A stretch of 64,000 bases of DNA from Azotimanducus sp965220185 (GCA_965220185.1 OZ244807.1:186001-250000); one strand, 5' to 3'; shown: positions 26,291-36,169, numbered from the stretch's first letter. A program made the numbers and translations. Notes: generated by a model not told the origin, from the letters alone.

Positions 26291-28657
26291 ATGCCTGTCG
26301 CGAGCGTCGTGGCGTTGCTCCTGCGCTGGCCGCGAGCGGTGCTTCTTGTCGGCGCTCTGCTCGCAGTGCTCGCTGCCTTGTATTCAACGCGCTTTAGTTT
26401 CGACGCCTCGGCGGAGACGCTGGTCGTCGAGGGTGATGCCAATTTCGCCGCCTATGAGCGCATCACCGAAACCTTCACCGGCGACGATTTTCTGCTCATC
26501 ACCTTCGCGCCGCACGACGGCGTGCTGCTGTCCGATGCCAATATCGAGCGCTTCGAGCGCCTACGGGCGCGCATTGCCGCAACCGATGGCGTCGCATCCG
26601 TGTTCTCGCTGCTTGATGTGCCGCTGCTGAAGAGCCCACCTGTGCCGCTCACCGAACTCGCCGCCGGGATGAAAACACTCCGCTCAGAAGGGGTTGACCG
26701 CGAGCTCGCCATCAAAGAGCTTCGAGACAGCCCACTTTTCCGCGAACTACTCATTTCCGCAGACGGCGGCTCGGGCGCCATGCGCGCCAACATGGTGCCG
26801 CCGCCAGAGATTCAAGGTGACGCCGATCCCGTGCAAGCGCGCAAGCGCCACCTTGCGGCGCGCGATCAAACCATCGCCGATATTCGAGCCATTCAAGCCG
26901 AGTTCTCGGAGTTTGGCCGCGTGCATATCGGCGGCGTGCCGATGATCGCCGCCGATATGATTGCCTTTGTCAAGAGCGATCTCGTGATCTTTGGCGGTGT
27001 TGTCGTGCTGCTGATCATGCTCGTGCTGTATCTCGCCTTTCGCGAAATTCGCTGGGTGCTGTTGCCAACCGCAATGGCTGGCCTTGCAGTGCTTTACACC
27101 ACAGGCACGCTCGGCGCCATGCAAACGGCGGCAACGGTGATTTCATCGAACTTCGTCTCACTCTTGGTCATTATGACCATCTCGCTCACGATCCATTTGA
27201 TTGTTCGCTACCGAGAACTCGCCGCGATGGAAGGCGGGCCGCGCGGCGGGGCGCTGGTCACTGAGACCTTCGTCAGCAAGTTCGCGCCATGCTTCTACAC
27301 CGCGCTCACCACCATCGCGGCATTTGGATCGCTCACTGTGAGCGACATCCCGCCGGTCGAGGACTTCGGCTGGATGATGTGCCTCGGTGTCGCGCTCGCA
27401 TTTATCACCGCCTTCACCATGTTTCCCGCACTTTTGGTGCTGCTGGAGCGAGACAAGATAGCGGGCGAAGAGAAGCCACCAGCGCGCCTGATCAACCAAT
27501 TAAGCCATCTCGCGCAGCACAAGGCCGCGCTGGTATGCATCGTATCCCTCGCGGTCGCCGTTGCCGCTGGAATCGGCATCTCTAGGCTCTCGCTCGACAA
27601 TCGTTTTATCGATTATTTTCAGGACGACACCGAGATTTATCAGGGCATGGTCTATATCGACCAGCATCTTGGCGGCACTGTCCCGTTTGAGGTCGTGGTG
27701 TCGTTTCCACCGTTCGAAGAGGTGGTGATCGAGGATGACCTCTTCGCCGATGAAACAGACGAATTTCCCGACCGCTACTGGTTCACACGCGACAAGCTCG
27801 ACCGCCTCGGCGCACTGCAAAAGGCGCTTGAAGCGCGCGCCGAGGTCGGCAAGGTGCTGTCCGTCGCCTCGCTTGATGAGCTGGCGCGCGACTTCACCGA
27901 TGGCGAACCTTTGAGCGACCTCGAACTCGTTGCGGTGCTAAGCGCATTGCCCGCGAGCATCAAGACCGAACTGATCGACCCGTATGCCGCGCCTATGAAG
28001 GGACAAATGCGGCTCTCTGGGCGCGTCATCGAAAGCGGCCCGTACTTTGACCGCGATGCGCTAGTGACCGAAGTGATGGACTACGCGACAAGCGAACTTG
28101 GCTTCGAACGTGATGAGATCATCGTCTCCGGCATGCTCGTGCTGTTCAACGACATGCTGCAGGAGCTCTTCGCATCGCAGCGCGACACGCTTGCCTATGT
28201 GCTGCTCGCGACCCTGCTGATGTTCCTGATACTCCTTCGATCCGTCAAATTCGCGCTGCTCGGCCTGATCCCGAACGTGCTCTCGGCGGCGACGGTGGTC
28301 GGATTCATGGGACTCGCAGGCATTTCGCTCGACATGATGACCACCACCATCGCCGCCATCTCGATCGGCATCGGCGTCGATTTCGCCATTCATTATTTGC
28401 ATCGATACCGATCCGAACTCGCCGCTGGCAGAACCGCAAAAGAGGCGGTCGGCGTTTGCCACGCCAATATCGGGCGCGCGCTCTACCTTACTGGCGTCAC
28501 CATCATCATCGGCTTCTCGGTGCTGATGTTCTCGAACTTCGTGCCGACCATCATGTTCGGCCTGCTCGTCGCTATTGCGATGGGGCTTGCGCTGGTCGCG
28601 AATTTGTCGCTGCTGCCGAGTTTGCTGGTGCTGATTGAGCGCGGGGGGCGGCGATAA
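26291..28657 (+). CDS. RND/MMPL-type exporter (HAE3-like)
   Basis: The 788-residue protein has two repeats, each with one leading helix, a large periplasmic loop and about five helices. The second-half helix signature is IAAISIGIGVDFAIHYLHRYR. MMPL-type sterol-sensing regions are recognisable around SNFVSLLVIMTISLTIHLIVRY. I start at the ATG (26291) just after the previous stop; a TTG at 26285 would overlap it. The family exports hydrophobic or amphiphilic compounds, lipids or hopanoids. Its operon position behind the OFA carrier suggests that it handles a related solute. Confidence 0.85.
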   Translation: MPVASVVALLLRWPRAVLLVGALLAVLAALYSTRFSFDASAETLVVEGDANFAAYERITETFTGDDFLLITFAPHDGVLLSDANIERFERLRARIAATDGVASVFSLLDVPLLKSPPVPLTELAAGMKTLRSEGVDRELAIKELRDSPLFRELLISADGGSGAMRANMVPPPEIQGDADPVQARKRHLAARDQTIADIRAIQAEFSEFGRVHIGGVPMIAADMIAFVKSDLVIFGGVVVLLIMLVLYLAFREIRWVLLPTAMAGLAVLYTTGTLGAMQTAATVISSNFVSLLVIMTISLTIHLIVRYRELAAMEGGPRGGALVTETFVSKFAPCFYTALTTIAAFGSLTVSDIPPVEDFGWMMCLGVALAFITAFTMFPALLVLLERDKIAGEEKPPARLINQLSHLAQHKAALVCIVSLAVAVAAGIGISRLSLDNRFIDYFQDDTEIYQGMVYIDQHLGGTVPFEVVVSFPPFEEVVIEDDLFADETDEFPDRYWFTRDKLDRLGALQKALEARAEVGKVLSVASLDELARDFTDGEPLSDLELVAVLSALPASIKTELIDPYAAPMKGQMRLSGRVIESGPYFDRDALVTEVMDYATSELGFERDEIIVSGMLVLFNDMLQELFASQRDTLAYVLLATLLMFLILLRSVKFALLGLIPNVLSAATVVGFMGLAGISLDMMTTTIAAISIGIGVDFAIHYLHRYRSELAAGRTAKEAVGVCHANIGRALYLTGVTIIIGFSVLMFSNFVPTIMFGLLVAIAMGLALVANLSLLPSLLVLIERGGRR

Positions 28658-28729
28658 GGAGGAAAACAAGAAGCGCCAGTTTTGTTAAGGTAGCCCTTCC
28701 AAAGCGCACATCCGCAAGAAAATACAACC

Positions 28730-28792
28730 ATGATCCGATACGCCATTACATGCCTCCTTATAGTTGTAATCGGGGGGGGGGGGGGGGGGGGG
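28730..28792 (+). repeat. Out-of-frame signal-peptide start and 21-G homopolymer tract before the autotransporter
   Basis: An ATG at 28730 opens MIRYAITCLLIVVI, a signal-peptide-like start, and then runs into 21 consecutive Gs (28772-28792). With 21 Gs this frame reads seven glycines and stops at TAG (28793). A tract of 19 or 22 Gs would instead continue as glycines followed by VAALDA and the autotransporter. This is the layout of a slipped-strand phase switch. The real number of Gs should be confirmed, since such tracts are often miscounted. Confidence 0.7.
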
Positions 28793-31700
28793 TAGCCGCC
28801 TTAGACGCTAACGCAGAATGTACTATTTCCGGCCCTGATGAGGACGGCATCCGCACCAACACCTGCACAGGGGAAAATACGGGACGTCAGCAGGCGCGGG
28901 GCGTCAATGCCGAAGAAAAGCTGATCCTGCAAAACGGCGCCTCGATTACCAGCACCGGCGGCCAAGGCATTCTTGCCCGAGGCGACGCCGCCACAACGAG
29001 AGTCACCATCGAAACGGCGGGCGACATCACGGCGGCGACCGGCATTCAGTTTGACATGGGCCGCCCCGGCCCGACCTCGGACGGACTGTCCACTCTCAGT
29101 ATCACCGGAGGCACGATCAGCGCCACCGGAAATGGCGTCTCATTCAATAGCCGGGCGCTCGGCGGCTTCACATTCGAGATGCCCGGCGGCACCATCGGCA
29201 CCAGCAATGCGAGGGTGGGCGGTTCCGGACTCTCAGCTGGCATTCAAGGCAGGACAAGCGTCAATGCCATCGATATCGACAGTGACAGCAGCATCTATGC
29301 GACCGCGAGGGGCATGTCGCTGACGCATGCCGGCAGCGGCAAGATTGACATCGATCTCACAAGTGGCAGCATCATCGACACAATGGGCTCGGGCAACCGG
29401 GGCGCAGGCATCTGGATCGCGCGCAGCGGCTCGGGCGCTATTGAAATCACCAACGCAGGCACAATCAGATCTGCAGGCCATGATGGCGTCTTCGCCCTGA
29501 ACGCAGCTGACGGCGCTGTCATGATCGACCATCAAAGTGGCGGGGCTATAGAAGCAGCCAATAACGGTATCTATGTCCGACACGGCGATGCAAATGCCGG
29601 TGGCAACGGCGCTATCTCCATCACTTCAGGCGGTGATATCACCTCGGCAGGCGCGACCGGCATCTTTCTCGATCTGAACCGCGGCAGTGAGACGGCTGCA
29701 GATCAGACACGTGTTGACTTGACAGGCGGCACGGTCAGGGCCGCCAATTCAGGCATCCAAGTCAACAGCAGGACACAGGGCGGTCTCGCATTCGGAATAG
29801 AGGACGGCGCATCCCTTGGCGCCGCCGACGCGGTGATTGGCTTCAACGGCGCGTCGCTTTCACTCACCAATTCGGCAAACGCCAATGCCCTCGATGTTGA
29901 CAGCGACGGAACTATCCATGCCCGCTATCGTGGTCTGTCGCTCGCGCATTCCGGATCTGGCGCTATTGACATCGACCTCACACAGAACAGCCGCATTGAG
30001 ACGCAAGAAAGCCTCGTCACCTTCGGGACTCGCACGCTGACGCGCGGCGCGGGCGTCTTTGCCTACCACGACGGATCCGGCGCCATTAGCATCGACCACG
30101 AAGGCATCATCAATGCCGGCTTGGGCACCGGCATCAGTGCTATACACGCCGGCACTGGCAATCTCGACATTATCAATTCAGGCATGATCACCGCCGGATT
30201 TCAAGGCATTGACGCACGGCGCTTTCCTTCCGCCACTGGCCAGCTTCACATCACCCACAGCGGTAGCATCACGGCTTCTTCCGGCCCGGGCATCCTTGCC
30301 CGCAGCGATGGCGGCCGGACATCGGAGACCTATGATCTCTCCGTCACCATCAAGGGAGATGTCACGACCACCAGTCCCAATCAAGCCGCTGTCCGCGCCG
30401 AAGCTACCGGAGCTACTGGCAATGCCGGCATCCTGATCGACCACAATGCGGGGACGATCACTGGCCATTTGGGTATTGTCGCCTTAGCGCGGCGCTTCAG
30501 CGGTTCCACCTATAGTGGCGAAATTCCTGCTGATCTCAGACCCACTGGCTATCCATCGTCCGGTCAGCCAGTCGTTCGCGTCGAAGTAGGTGGCGGCGAG
30601 AAGACGGCGCGCATTGTCGCCCGCGCACTGCCCGGGCGCGGCGATTTTGCGGCGGACGAAACCGCACACCAAGTAGGCTGGGTATCGCGAATTCTGGCTG
30701 GAACATATGACCTGCCGGCTGGCATCAACTTAGGCGCAGCCGATTATCAGAAGGTGGGACATGACATCGCCGCAGGAGACAAGGAAGAGACTGGCATCAC
30801 GGCGGAAATCCGCACGCAGTTTCGCAGCGTTTACGGCGCTGCGCAGACGTATTCCGGAACAGTCACCGGGCTCCCAGCTTTGGACCCCCGCGAGCTGGTG
30901 GAAGGGTTTGAAGGCGACCTTGCGAGCGATGCAGACATCGACGCCTATCTCATGGGTGACAGGCTGATCAGGTTTCGCGAATTCACCTTGACAGCTGAGG
31001 AGAATGCCGTCTTGGAGGCGGCCTTCGGACGCGGCGATCTCGAGGCGGCGCTAGGTGCGCTGCCCGCAAGCTACACAGACGACTACAAGAATACAGCGCG
31101 GTGGTACGCTGGCGCATACAATAACGCCGACCTCCGTGTTGCTGTCTACGACAACGGGGTGATCGACTCTGAACAGGATGGCATCAGGGTCTCCCGCAGA
31201 TACCCGAGGGACGAAAACACTGGCACTTCATCCGTCTTTATCGATGAAGGCGCTCGAGTCATCGCCGCTCGCTACGGGGTGCGCATGCTCGGCGCTGGCG
31301 TGGATGAGAACGCTCACATACCCGAAGGCCCGACCGCTTCGCTGCGCAAGCAAATCGTCGAGGTGCGGGGCCACCTGGAGAGCACCGGCCCCGATGGCGC
31401 CGCCATCGCTCTGCGCGGGGGCGGCCGTGTGATCGTTGGGGCCAACACCACATTACTGTCCGCATCCGGCACAACGATCAAAATCGACGAAGCCGATGCG
31501 GGCACCAATCTGATCATTGAGTTGCAAATGCAGGAAGGCGAGGATCTCGCAGGCACCTTTCGCCGTGCCTTGCCGGGTCGGGTTGTCAACGACGGCACAA
31601 CCCGCACCTGGGTCGAAGACGACGGCAATTATTCTCTCGTGCCCGTTCGCGCCGAACCGCGCGACACCCCGCCGGAGAATCCCGCTGAACGCATGCTGCA

Positions 31701-32658
31701 GGGGCCTTTCGATGCGTGGATGGATTGCATTCTTGACGGAAGCGGATGTCAGACAAGCACCGTTCTCGCCCCACGCGCCCGCGTCTACGAGGCCCTGCCG
31801 TCCGTGCTTCTCGATATGAACGACGTGTCAGGGCGCGACTTGTGCGGCGGCATCCGGCGCGACGGAAACGGTGCATGGGCTGGCATCTTCGCAGCCACCG
31901 AAGATTGGGATTTGAGCGATTCGACAGCGAACACATCCTACGATGCCGAGCGCATCGGCGTGGTCTTCGGCGCTGATCGCCAGATTGAGGGCAATGGGGT
32001 GCTCAGCGTGTTCCTTCATCACCAGTCGGGATCGGCCGATGTCGAGAATGCAGGTGAGATAGACGGCCAAGCGACGGGGGCAGGCGTAGCATACCGTCAT
32101 GATGTTGATCCCTTGACCATTGGCCTGCGAGCTTCCGGAACATACTTCAAGAACGATCTGGAATCCGCACTTCGCGGCCATCTCGCGAGCAATGTTTCTG
32201 GAATCGGCTATGCCGTCGGCGTAGATGCCGGATACGAGATTGCTCTCTCGAATTCCGTGCTGTCCCTGGAGGCCGGGCTGACGCATTCAGCGGTCAAAAT
32301 GGACGACTTCAACTCCGTTCTTAAGGATCCAAACGCTTTAAGCGGCTTGGCTACGGCAAGGATCGCAGACGTCGAAGGCAAAGAGACCACGCTGCATGCG
32401 CGGGCTGCGTATGAATGGCCGTTCGACTCAGGCGACTTCTTTATCGGCGCCGGCCTCGATACCCCGCTCGACAGTAGCGCGGAAGTCAGGGTTGACAACA
32501 CGCATCTGCCATCCGAGAAGCGCAGCAGCGCCAGCCTGCACGGCGGCATTGCGCTTGATGGCGTCGGCGGCGAGAGCAGCACCGTCCTGCTGTCGCTGGG
32601 CTACACCAAGCAAAGCGGAGGCGAGGGCATTCGTATGAACTTGATTTACCGGTTCTGA
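28750..32658 (+). CDS. Autotransporter with beta-helical passenger and C-terminal barrel
   Basis: The 1302-residue frame has a passenger of repeated short beta strands (for example SGAIDIDLTQNSRIETQ, SGKIDIDLTSGSIIDT), a linker with a proline-rich segment near residue 975, and a barrel from about residue 1030 that starts WAGIFAATEDWDL and ends NLIYRF, with the terminal Phe of Omp85/Bam substrates. The frame shown begins at an ATG at 28750, but the true signal peptide is likely the ATG at 28730, out of frame by one base because of the 21-G tract. It is expected to be surface-exposed and phase-variable. No adhesin or protease motif was recognised. Confidence 0.8.
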   Translation: MPPYSCNRGGGGGGVAALDANAECTISGPDEDGIRTNTCTGENTGRQQARGVNAEEKLILQNGASITSTGGQGILARGDAATTRVTIETAGDITAATGIQFDMGRPGPTSDGLSTLSITGGTISATGNGVSFNSRALGGFTFEMPGGTIGTSNARVGGSGLSAGIQGRTSVNAIDIDSDSSIYATARGMSLTHAGSGKIDIDLTSGSIIDTMGSGNRGAGIWIARSGSGAIEITNAGTIRSAGHDGVFALNAADGAVMIDHQSGGAIEAANNGIYVRHGDANAGGNGAISITSGGDITSAGATGIFLDLNRGSETAADQTRVDLTGGTVRAANSGIQVNSRTQGGLAFGIEDGASLGAADAVIGFNGASLSLTNSANANALDVDSDGTIHARYRGLSLAHSGSGAIDIDLTQNSRIETQESLVTFGTRTLTRGAGVFAYHDGSGAISIDHEGIINAGLGTGISAIHAGTGNLDIINSGMITAGFQGIDARRFPSATGQLHITHSGSITASSGPGILARSDGGRTSETYDLSVTIKGDVTTTSPNQAAVRAEATGATGNAGILIDHNAGTITGHLGIVALARRFSGSTYSGEIPADLRPTGYPSSGQPVVRVEVGGGEKTARIVARALPGRGDFAADETAHQVGWVSRILAGTYDLPAGINLGAADYQKVGHDIAAGDKEETGITAEIRTQFRSVYGAAQTYSGTVTGLPALDPRELVEGFEGDLASDADIDAYLMGDRLIRFREFTLTAEENAVLEAAFGRGDLEAALGALPASYTDDYKNTARWYAGAYNNADLRVAVYDNGVIDSEQDGIRVSRRYPRDENTGTSSVFIDEGARVIAARYGVRMLGAGVDENAHIPEGPTASLRKQIVEVRGHLESTGPDGAAIALRGGGRVIVGANTTLLSASGTTIKIDEADAGTNLIIELQMQEGEDLAGTFRRALPGRVVNDGTTRTWVEDDGNYSLVPVRAEPRDTPPENPAERMLQGPFDAWMDCILDGSGCQTSTVLAPRARVYEALPSVLLDMNDVSGRDLCGGIRRDGNGAWAGIFAATEDWDLSDSTANTSYDAERIGVVFGADRQIEGNGVLSVFLHHQSGSADVENAGEIDGQATGAGVAYRHDVDPLTIGLRASGTYFKNDLESALRGHLASNVSGIGYAVGVDAGYEIALSNSVLSLEAGLTHSAVKMDDFNSVLKDPNALSGLATARIADVEGKETTLHARAAYEWPFDSGDFFIGAGLDTPLDSSAEVRVDNTHLPSEKRSSASLHGGIALDGVGGESSTVLLSLGYTKQSGGEGIRMNLIYRF
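32612..32658 (+). repeat. Autotransporter tail, first copy of a 47-bp direct repeat
   Basis: The last 47 bases of the autotransporter gene recur at 33881-33927 with 44 identities. The copy encodes the same SGGEGIRMNLIYxF end in its own frame. It marks the left edge of a segment of about 1.27 kb that carries the rpn gene. Confidence 0.8.
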
Positions 32659-32691
32659 AACTGAGGCAGTCCTGCGCCGCAGAAATTCTGG

Positions 32692-32778
32692 AAAGCGAAA
32701 ATTCGATTTCGTCAAATAGAGCCAGATGTTATCCTCAATCGACCGTCCAAACGGGCGGCGGAATTGAGTTTTCGCTTT
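32692..32778. repeat. Imperfect palindromic repeat, copy 1
   Basis: Outer arms (32692-32711 and 32759-32778) are inverted repeats of 20 bases with 17 matches, so a long hairpin is possible. The same sequence from about CGATTTCGTC to TTCGCTT recurs at 34711-34787. Just upstream, CCTGCGCCGCA(G/A)AATTC is also shared (32671-32688 and about 34653-34670). No transposase is attached. It looks like a small non-autonomous or REP-like element. Confidence 0.6.
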
Positions 32779-32902
32779 GCCATACGCAGGGGCGCTTCAT
32801 GCGCCGGTGAGCCGATGTCTCACAAGACGAAGCGAGATCACCTACAAGAAGTTGGGCACATGTCGCAACACGCTCTTCTTGAAGAGTTGGCAGAGTCTGC
32901 TC

Positions 32903-33907
32903 ATGGCAGACGACACCGACATCCGCGAAGGCCACGACCGCATCGCGAAGCGACTGTTCGCGCATGCGGGCGTGGTGGCAGATTTGCTTCGGAACTGCCT
33001 GCCGGAGGGATTGCTACCAACGTTCGATGCGTCCACCATGAGGCGGTTTCCAGAGGAGCGGGTGGATTCGCGGCTCGCCCTGCGGCGCGCCGACATCGCA
33101 TGGGAATTCGAGCTCGCCGAAGGCCCGCGTATGGTGCTGCTGATCGAGGCGCAGTCGATGCCGGACGCGGCCATGCCAGCGAGAATGATGGTGCAGTGCG
33201 GAATGGTGTGGGAGGACTGCCTGCGCAGGGGCAATCGGTGCCCGGCCATCCTGCCGGTCGTGTTCTACACAGGCGCCAAGGCGTGGCACGCCGCCGATGA
33301 CCTGTCGCAGGTGGTGGACTGTCCGTCGGGCTTGCTGGCGCTCACGGCGAGGAAGTGCTATCTTCTGCTTGACGCGGCGCGCTTGGCTTCAAGTCAATTG
33401 CCTGAACAGGGGCGGATGTCCCTGATCGTGAGGATGGCGAGTGCGCCCACGGAAGGTGAGACGAAGGACGCGTTGAAGCAGGCATGGCGGCGATGGGTCG
33501 ATGAGGACGAGGCGCTGTGCCAGGACTTGGCGGTCTGGGTGCGGGACGTGCTCTGGCCGGAGAAATTTAAGGGATCAGACCCAGAGGAGGTGACCATGAG
33601 TGTATTTGACATCTTTCCGGAAGCGCAGGAGAGGTTCAGGACGGAGGGCAGGCAGCAGGGCATCGAGCAGGGCATCGAGCAAGCCACGCACGAGCTTCGG
33701 GCTGAGGAACGCGCGTGGCTCGGTCGCCAGGCGGTGCGGAAGTTCGGGCGCGGCGCGGGAGAGAGCCTGCAGGCGTATCTGTCGGATATGCACGAGTCGG
33801 CCGACTTCGAGCGCGTCTTGGACTGGATCGTGGACTGCCAAAGCGAAGCGGAGATTCTCGCCAGACTGCCAAGCAACAGAAAAGCGGAGGTGAGGGCATC
33901 CGTATGA
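32903..33907 (+). CDS. Rpn-family recombination-promoting nuclease / transposase-like protein
   Basis: The 334-residue protein has the Rpn/PD-(D/E)XK layout: HDRIAKRLFAHAGVVADLLRN at the start, then RADIAWEFELAEGPRMVLLIEAQSM (about residues 63-87), where the E-x-Q strand would be the active site. The tail has coiled segments (QQGIEQGIEQATHELRAEERA). I start at the ATG 32903 because the preceding frame holds the repeat. Its final nine codons come from the autotransporter tail copy read in another frame, so the natural C-terminus is lost or overwritten. Confidence 0.75.
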   Translation: MADDTDIREGHDRIAKRLFAHAGVVADLLRNCLPEGLLPTFDASTMRRFPEERVDSRLALRRADIAWEFELAEGPRMVLLIEAQSMPDAAMPARMMVQCGMVWEDCLRRGNRCPAILPVVFYTGAKAWHAADDLSQVVDCPSGLLALTARKCYLLLDAARLASSQLPEQGRMSLIVRMASAPTEGETKDALKQAWRRWVDEDEALCQDLAVWVRDVLWPEKFKGSDPEEVTMSVFDIFPEAQERFRTEGRQQGIEQGIEQATHELRAEERAWLGRQAVRKFGRGAGESLQAYLSDMHESADFERVLDWIVDCQSEAEILARLPSNRKAEVRASV

Positions 33908-33927
33908 ACTTGATTTACCAGTTCTGA
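33881..33927 (+). repeat. Autotransporter tail remnant, second copy
   Basis: This 47-base copy matches 32612-32658 at 44 positions and encodes the MNLIYQF tail in the frame that ends at 33927. It has no passenger or barrel upstream. It is either the last piece of a deleted second autotransporter or a product of duplication on insertion of the rpn segment. Confidence 0.7.
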
Positions 33928-33954
33928 TTCACTTTCGGTTGTAGGTAGCTTGGT

Positions 33955-34695
33955 TCAATATTCCCGGCCTGGCATGATGCGGCGCATGAATTCATCGAAA
34001 AGGGGCACCGTAAACGCTGTATCGCCATAATTCGGACTCCATACCATGCCCTTGCCGATGAGTTGACTCCGAACCGGCGCGAGCGATGACACCTCTCGTC
34101 CCATGACCTTTGCGATTTCCCCAGACCTGTGTGGCCCGGACCCCAAGTCCGCCATAGCACGCAGGTAATACCTTTCAGTGGGTGTCAGCCGATCAAAACG
34201 AACGCGAAAGAAACTTTCGTCGAGCGCGGCGATCGCGATCACGGACGCAGCTTTGACATCCTCGGCCTTGATCACCGAATCCGTTGCCACCTCCCAAGCG
34301 CGCTTGCCCCATTCCTGAAGGAAGTAGGGATAGCACTGGGTTTCCGTGATGATGTGCTGCATAGCAGCGGATTCAATCCTGACACCTTCTTCAAGGGCGG
34401 GCTTTTCTATCGCTGTTCTCGCAGCTTCGGGGGATAGGGGGCCGATTTCGGAAAAATCAAAGAGCCTCTCGGCGTAGGATTTGGCATCTCCCATGCGGCC
34501 GCGCAACTGAGGCAGCCCGGCACCAACCAGCACGATTGGCAATTGCTTCTGGCTTGCTCGATGCAGCGCGGTAATCAGCGCGGCAAGTTCAATTTCTTCG
34601 ACATATTGCAGTTCGTCCACAAATAGCGCCAATGTAGTCTCCGCTTCCCTAGGAGCCTGCGCCGCAGGAATTCGCGGCTGCAAATCCGCTTCCAC
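33955..34695 (-). pseudogene. Truncated AAA-type ATPase, P-loop missing
   Basis: The 246-residue frame begins abruptly and reaches LALFVDELQYVEEI, a Walker B strand, with the sensor region IVLVGAGLPQLRGRMGD and a helical lid domain after it. A Walker A motif is absent because the gene's 5' part is missing. The break coincides with the shared repeat around 34650-34720. It resembles the archaeal-ATPase or novel-STAND class. It is probably not functional as an ATPase. It converges with the remnant at 33881-33927. Confidence 0.6.
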
Positions 34696-34710
34696 TCGCC
34701 CCTTTGAATG

Positions 34711-34787
34711 CTCGATTTCGTCAAATATGACCCGATATTATCCTCAATCGACCGCTCAAAGGGACGGCGGAATCGAATTTTCGCTTG
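34711..34787. repeat. Imperfect palindromic repeat, copy 2
   Basis: It is related to the element at 32692-32778 over about 75 bases. The right arm (AATTTTCGCTT) is kept, while the left arm is altered. It sits within the 229-base gap between the ATPase fragment and the AlbA-type gene; apart from an AT-rich tail near 34865-34915, I see nothing else in that gap. Confidence 0.6.
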
Positions 34788-34924
34788 CGCAACTTCCTAC
34801 GGCGGAGGCGACCCTGCTCCTAGCGCATAAGGGTTTCTGACTGGATCCATTGCGATCAACCGCGAACGGCGTTTATAGGAAGTTTATCCTAGTTTAGCTA
34901 ACTAAAATTTAAGGATAGGTGCAG

Positions 34925-36169
34925 TCATTTGGCTCGCTGGTCAGGCTCAATCGCTGTCTTCACTGTCGCCAGTACATGGGTCGGCGTGGCATCAAACTCT
35001 ATGTCTGGATGCCCGGCTTCGTCGAGCAAGCGCTTCGCGCTCGGTATTCCAAATCCGAATTTTTGCACATAACCTAAAATTTTCATGGCCTCGGCGAGGT
35101 TGGGGTTGCGGTAATCGGTCAGCCCGGATTGACCAAAATTCTCGATCGTGACAGCGCCATAAGGGCCGCCCGGACTCAGAATCTCAATCCTATCATCGAA
35201 CCAAGTGACTCTAACGGGCGCGTTCGAGGTTTCATACTCGCGATGCATGATTGCGTTTCGCACGAGTTGCTGTATGGCGGCGAGTGGGAATGTCTGTTCA
35301 AGAATCTCTCGGTCCGCGCTCACCAAGTCAATGCGTCGTCGATTGTGTGCCTTCAGTTTGTCGTCCAACCGCACCAATACACCCGAAATGCTGCCGTCAA
35401 TTGCAAGTTCATCGGCTATGGGGTCGGAAAGACTGTTGCCAGCGATGCGCAAAAACTGCACATAGGCACCTGGCACAAAGTCTCGTGGACGCACGCCGAC
35501 CACCAAGAGCCCAAGAATGGTCGCGGTCTCGTCTTCTGCCGAAGAGATCATTTTCGCGGCAGCCAGTCGCTCGCTTGAGGTTCTGTCATTTGCAAGAAGA
35601 ATCTCTGGATCAACCAAATGCGGCAGGTATTCCTCATCGAATTGCCGCGTATTCAAATCAGCGATGCCTGCGCTCGGAAGAGGATAGGCATCAAAGGGAC
35701 GGTTTGCGTGTCGCCTTCTTTCGTTCAACACACGCTCGTCTTGCGCTGTCGCCGTATCTTTTCGTGGCCCACTTCGCACATGGATTCGACCCCGATAGCG
35801 AACAGGCGGTGAATCTGATGGTTGTACGGTGACTACAGCGATGTCTTGACCCAAATATGATCGTTTTTCCACTAGGAGCGTTGGCGGAGGGGTAATGGCC
35901 CCGTCGGTTTTGATGTCTGCCAAAGCGCGTAGTATTTGATCGGTCACTGCCGTGCCTGCGAGTGTTCCATCGTCCTGCAAGCCGACAACAACAATCCCGG
36001 GTTCGCCAATACCAGAAAGATCATTGGCGAACGCGCATACCGCCTCTCGAATAGATGCGCTTGTGGTCTTGCTCAACTGCTCCCTGAATTCAACACGAGC
36101 GCTTTCTCTGGCCGCAATCAAGCGCTCCAACTCCGGTTGCTCAAGGCTTAGCTTGTCTCGACGGTTCAT
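34925..36169 (-). CDS. AlbA_2/Schlafen-type ATP-binding protein
   Basis: The 414-residue protein has the AlbA_2 domain at the N-terminus (SARVEFREQLSKT, AVCAFANDLSGIGEPGIVVVGLQDDG) and a GHKL-like ATP-binding part with QQLVRNAIMHREYETSNAP and IEILSPGGPYGAV. The end, FGFGIPSAKRLLDEAGHPD, is the family's C-terminal pattern. I use the ATG at 36169; a longer frame to 36244 has no supporting ribosome site. It may be a transcriptional regulator or defence-related protein. It resembles the protein at 13486 in architecture but is not a recent copy. Confidence 0.82.
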   Translation of the reverse strand: MNRRDKLSLEQPELERLIAARESARVEFREQLSKTTSASIREAVCAFANDLSGIGEPGIVVVGLQDDGTLAGTAVTDQILRALADIKTDGAITPPPTLLVEKRSYLGQDIAVVTVQPSDSPPVRYRGRIHVRSGPRKDTATAQDERVLNERRRHANRPFDAYPLPSAGIADLNTRQFDEEYLPHLVDPEILLANDRTSSERLAAAKMISSAEDETATILGLLVVGVRPRDFVPGAYVQFLRIAGNSLSDPIADELAIDGSISGVLVRLDDKLKAHNRRRIDLVSADREILEQTFPLAAIQQLVRNAIMHREYETSNAPVRVTWFDDRIEILSPGGPYGAVTIENFGQSGLTDYRNPNLAEAMKILGYVQKFGFGIPSAKRLLDEAGHPDIEFDATPTHVLATVKTAIEPDQRAK

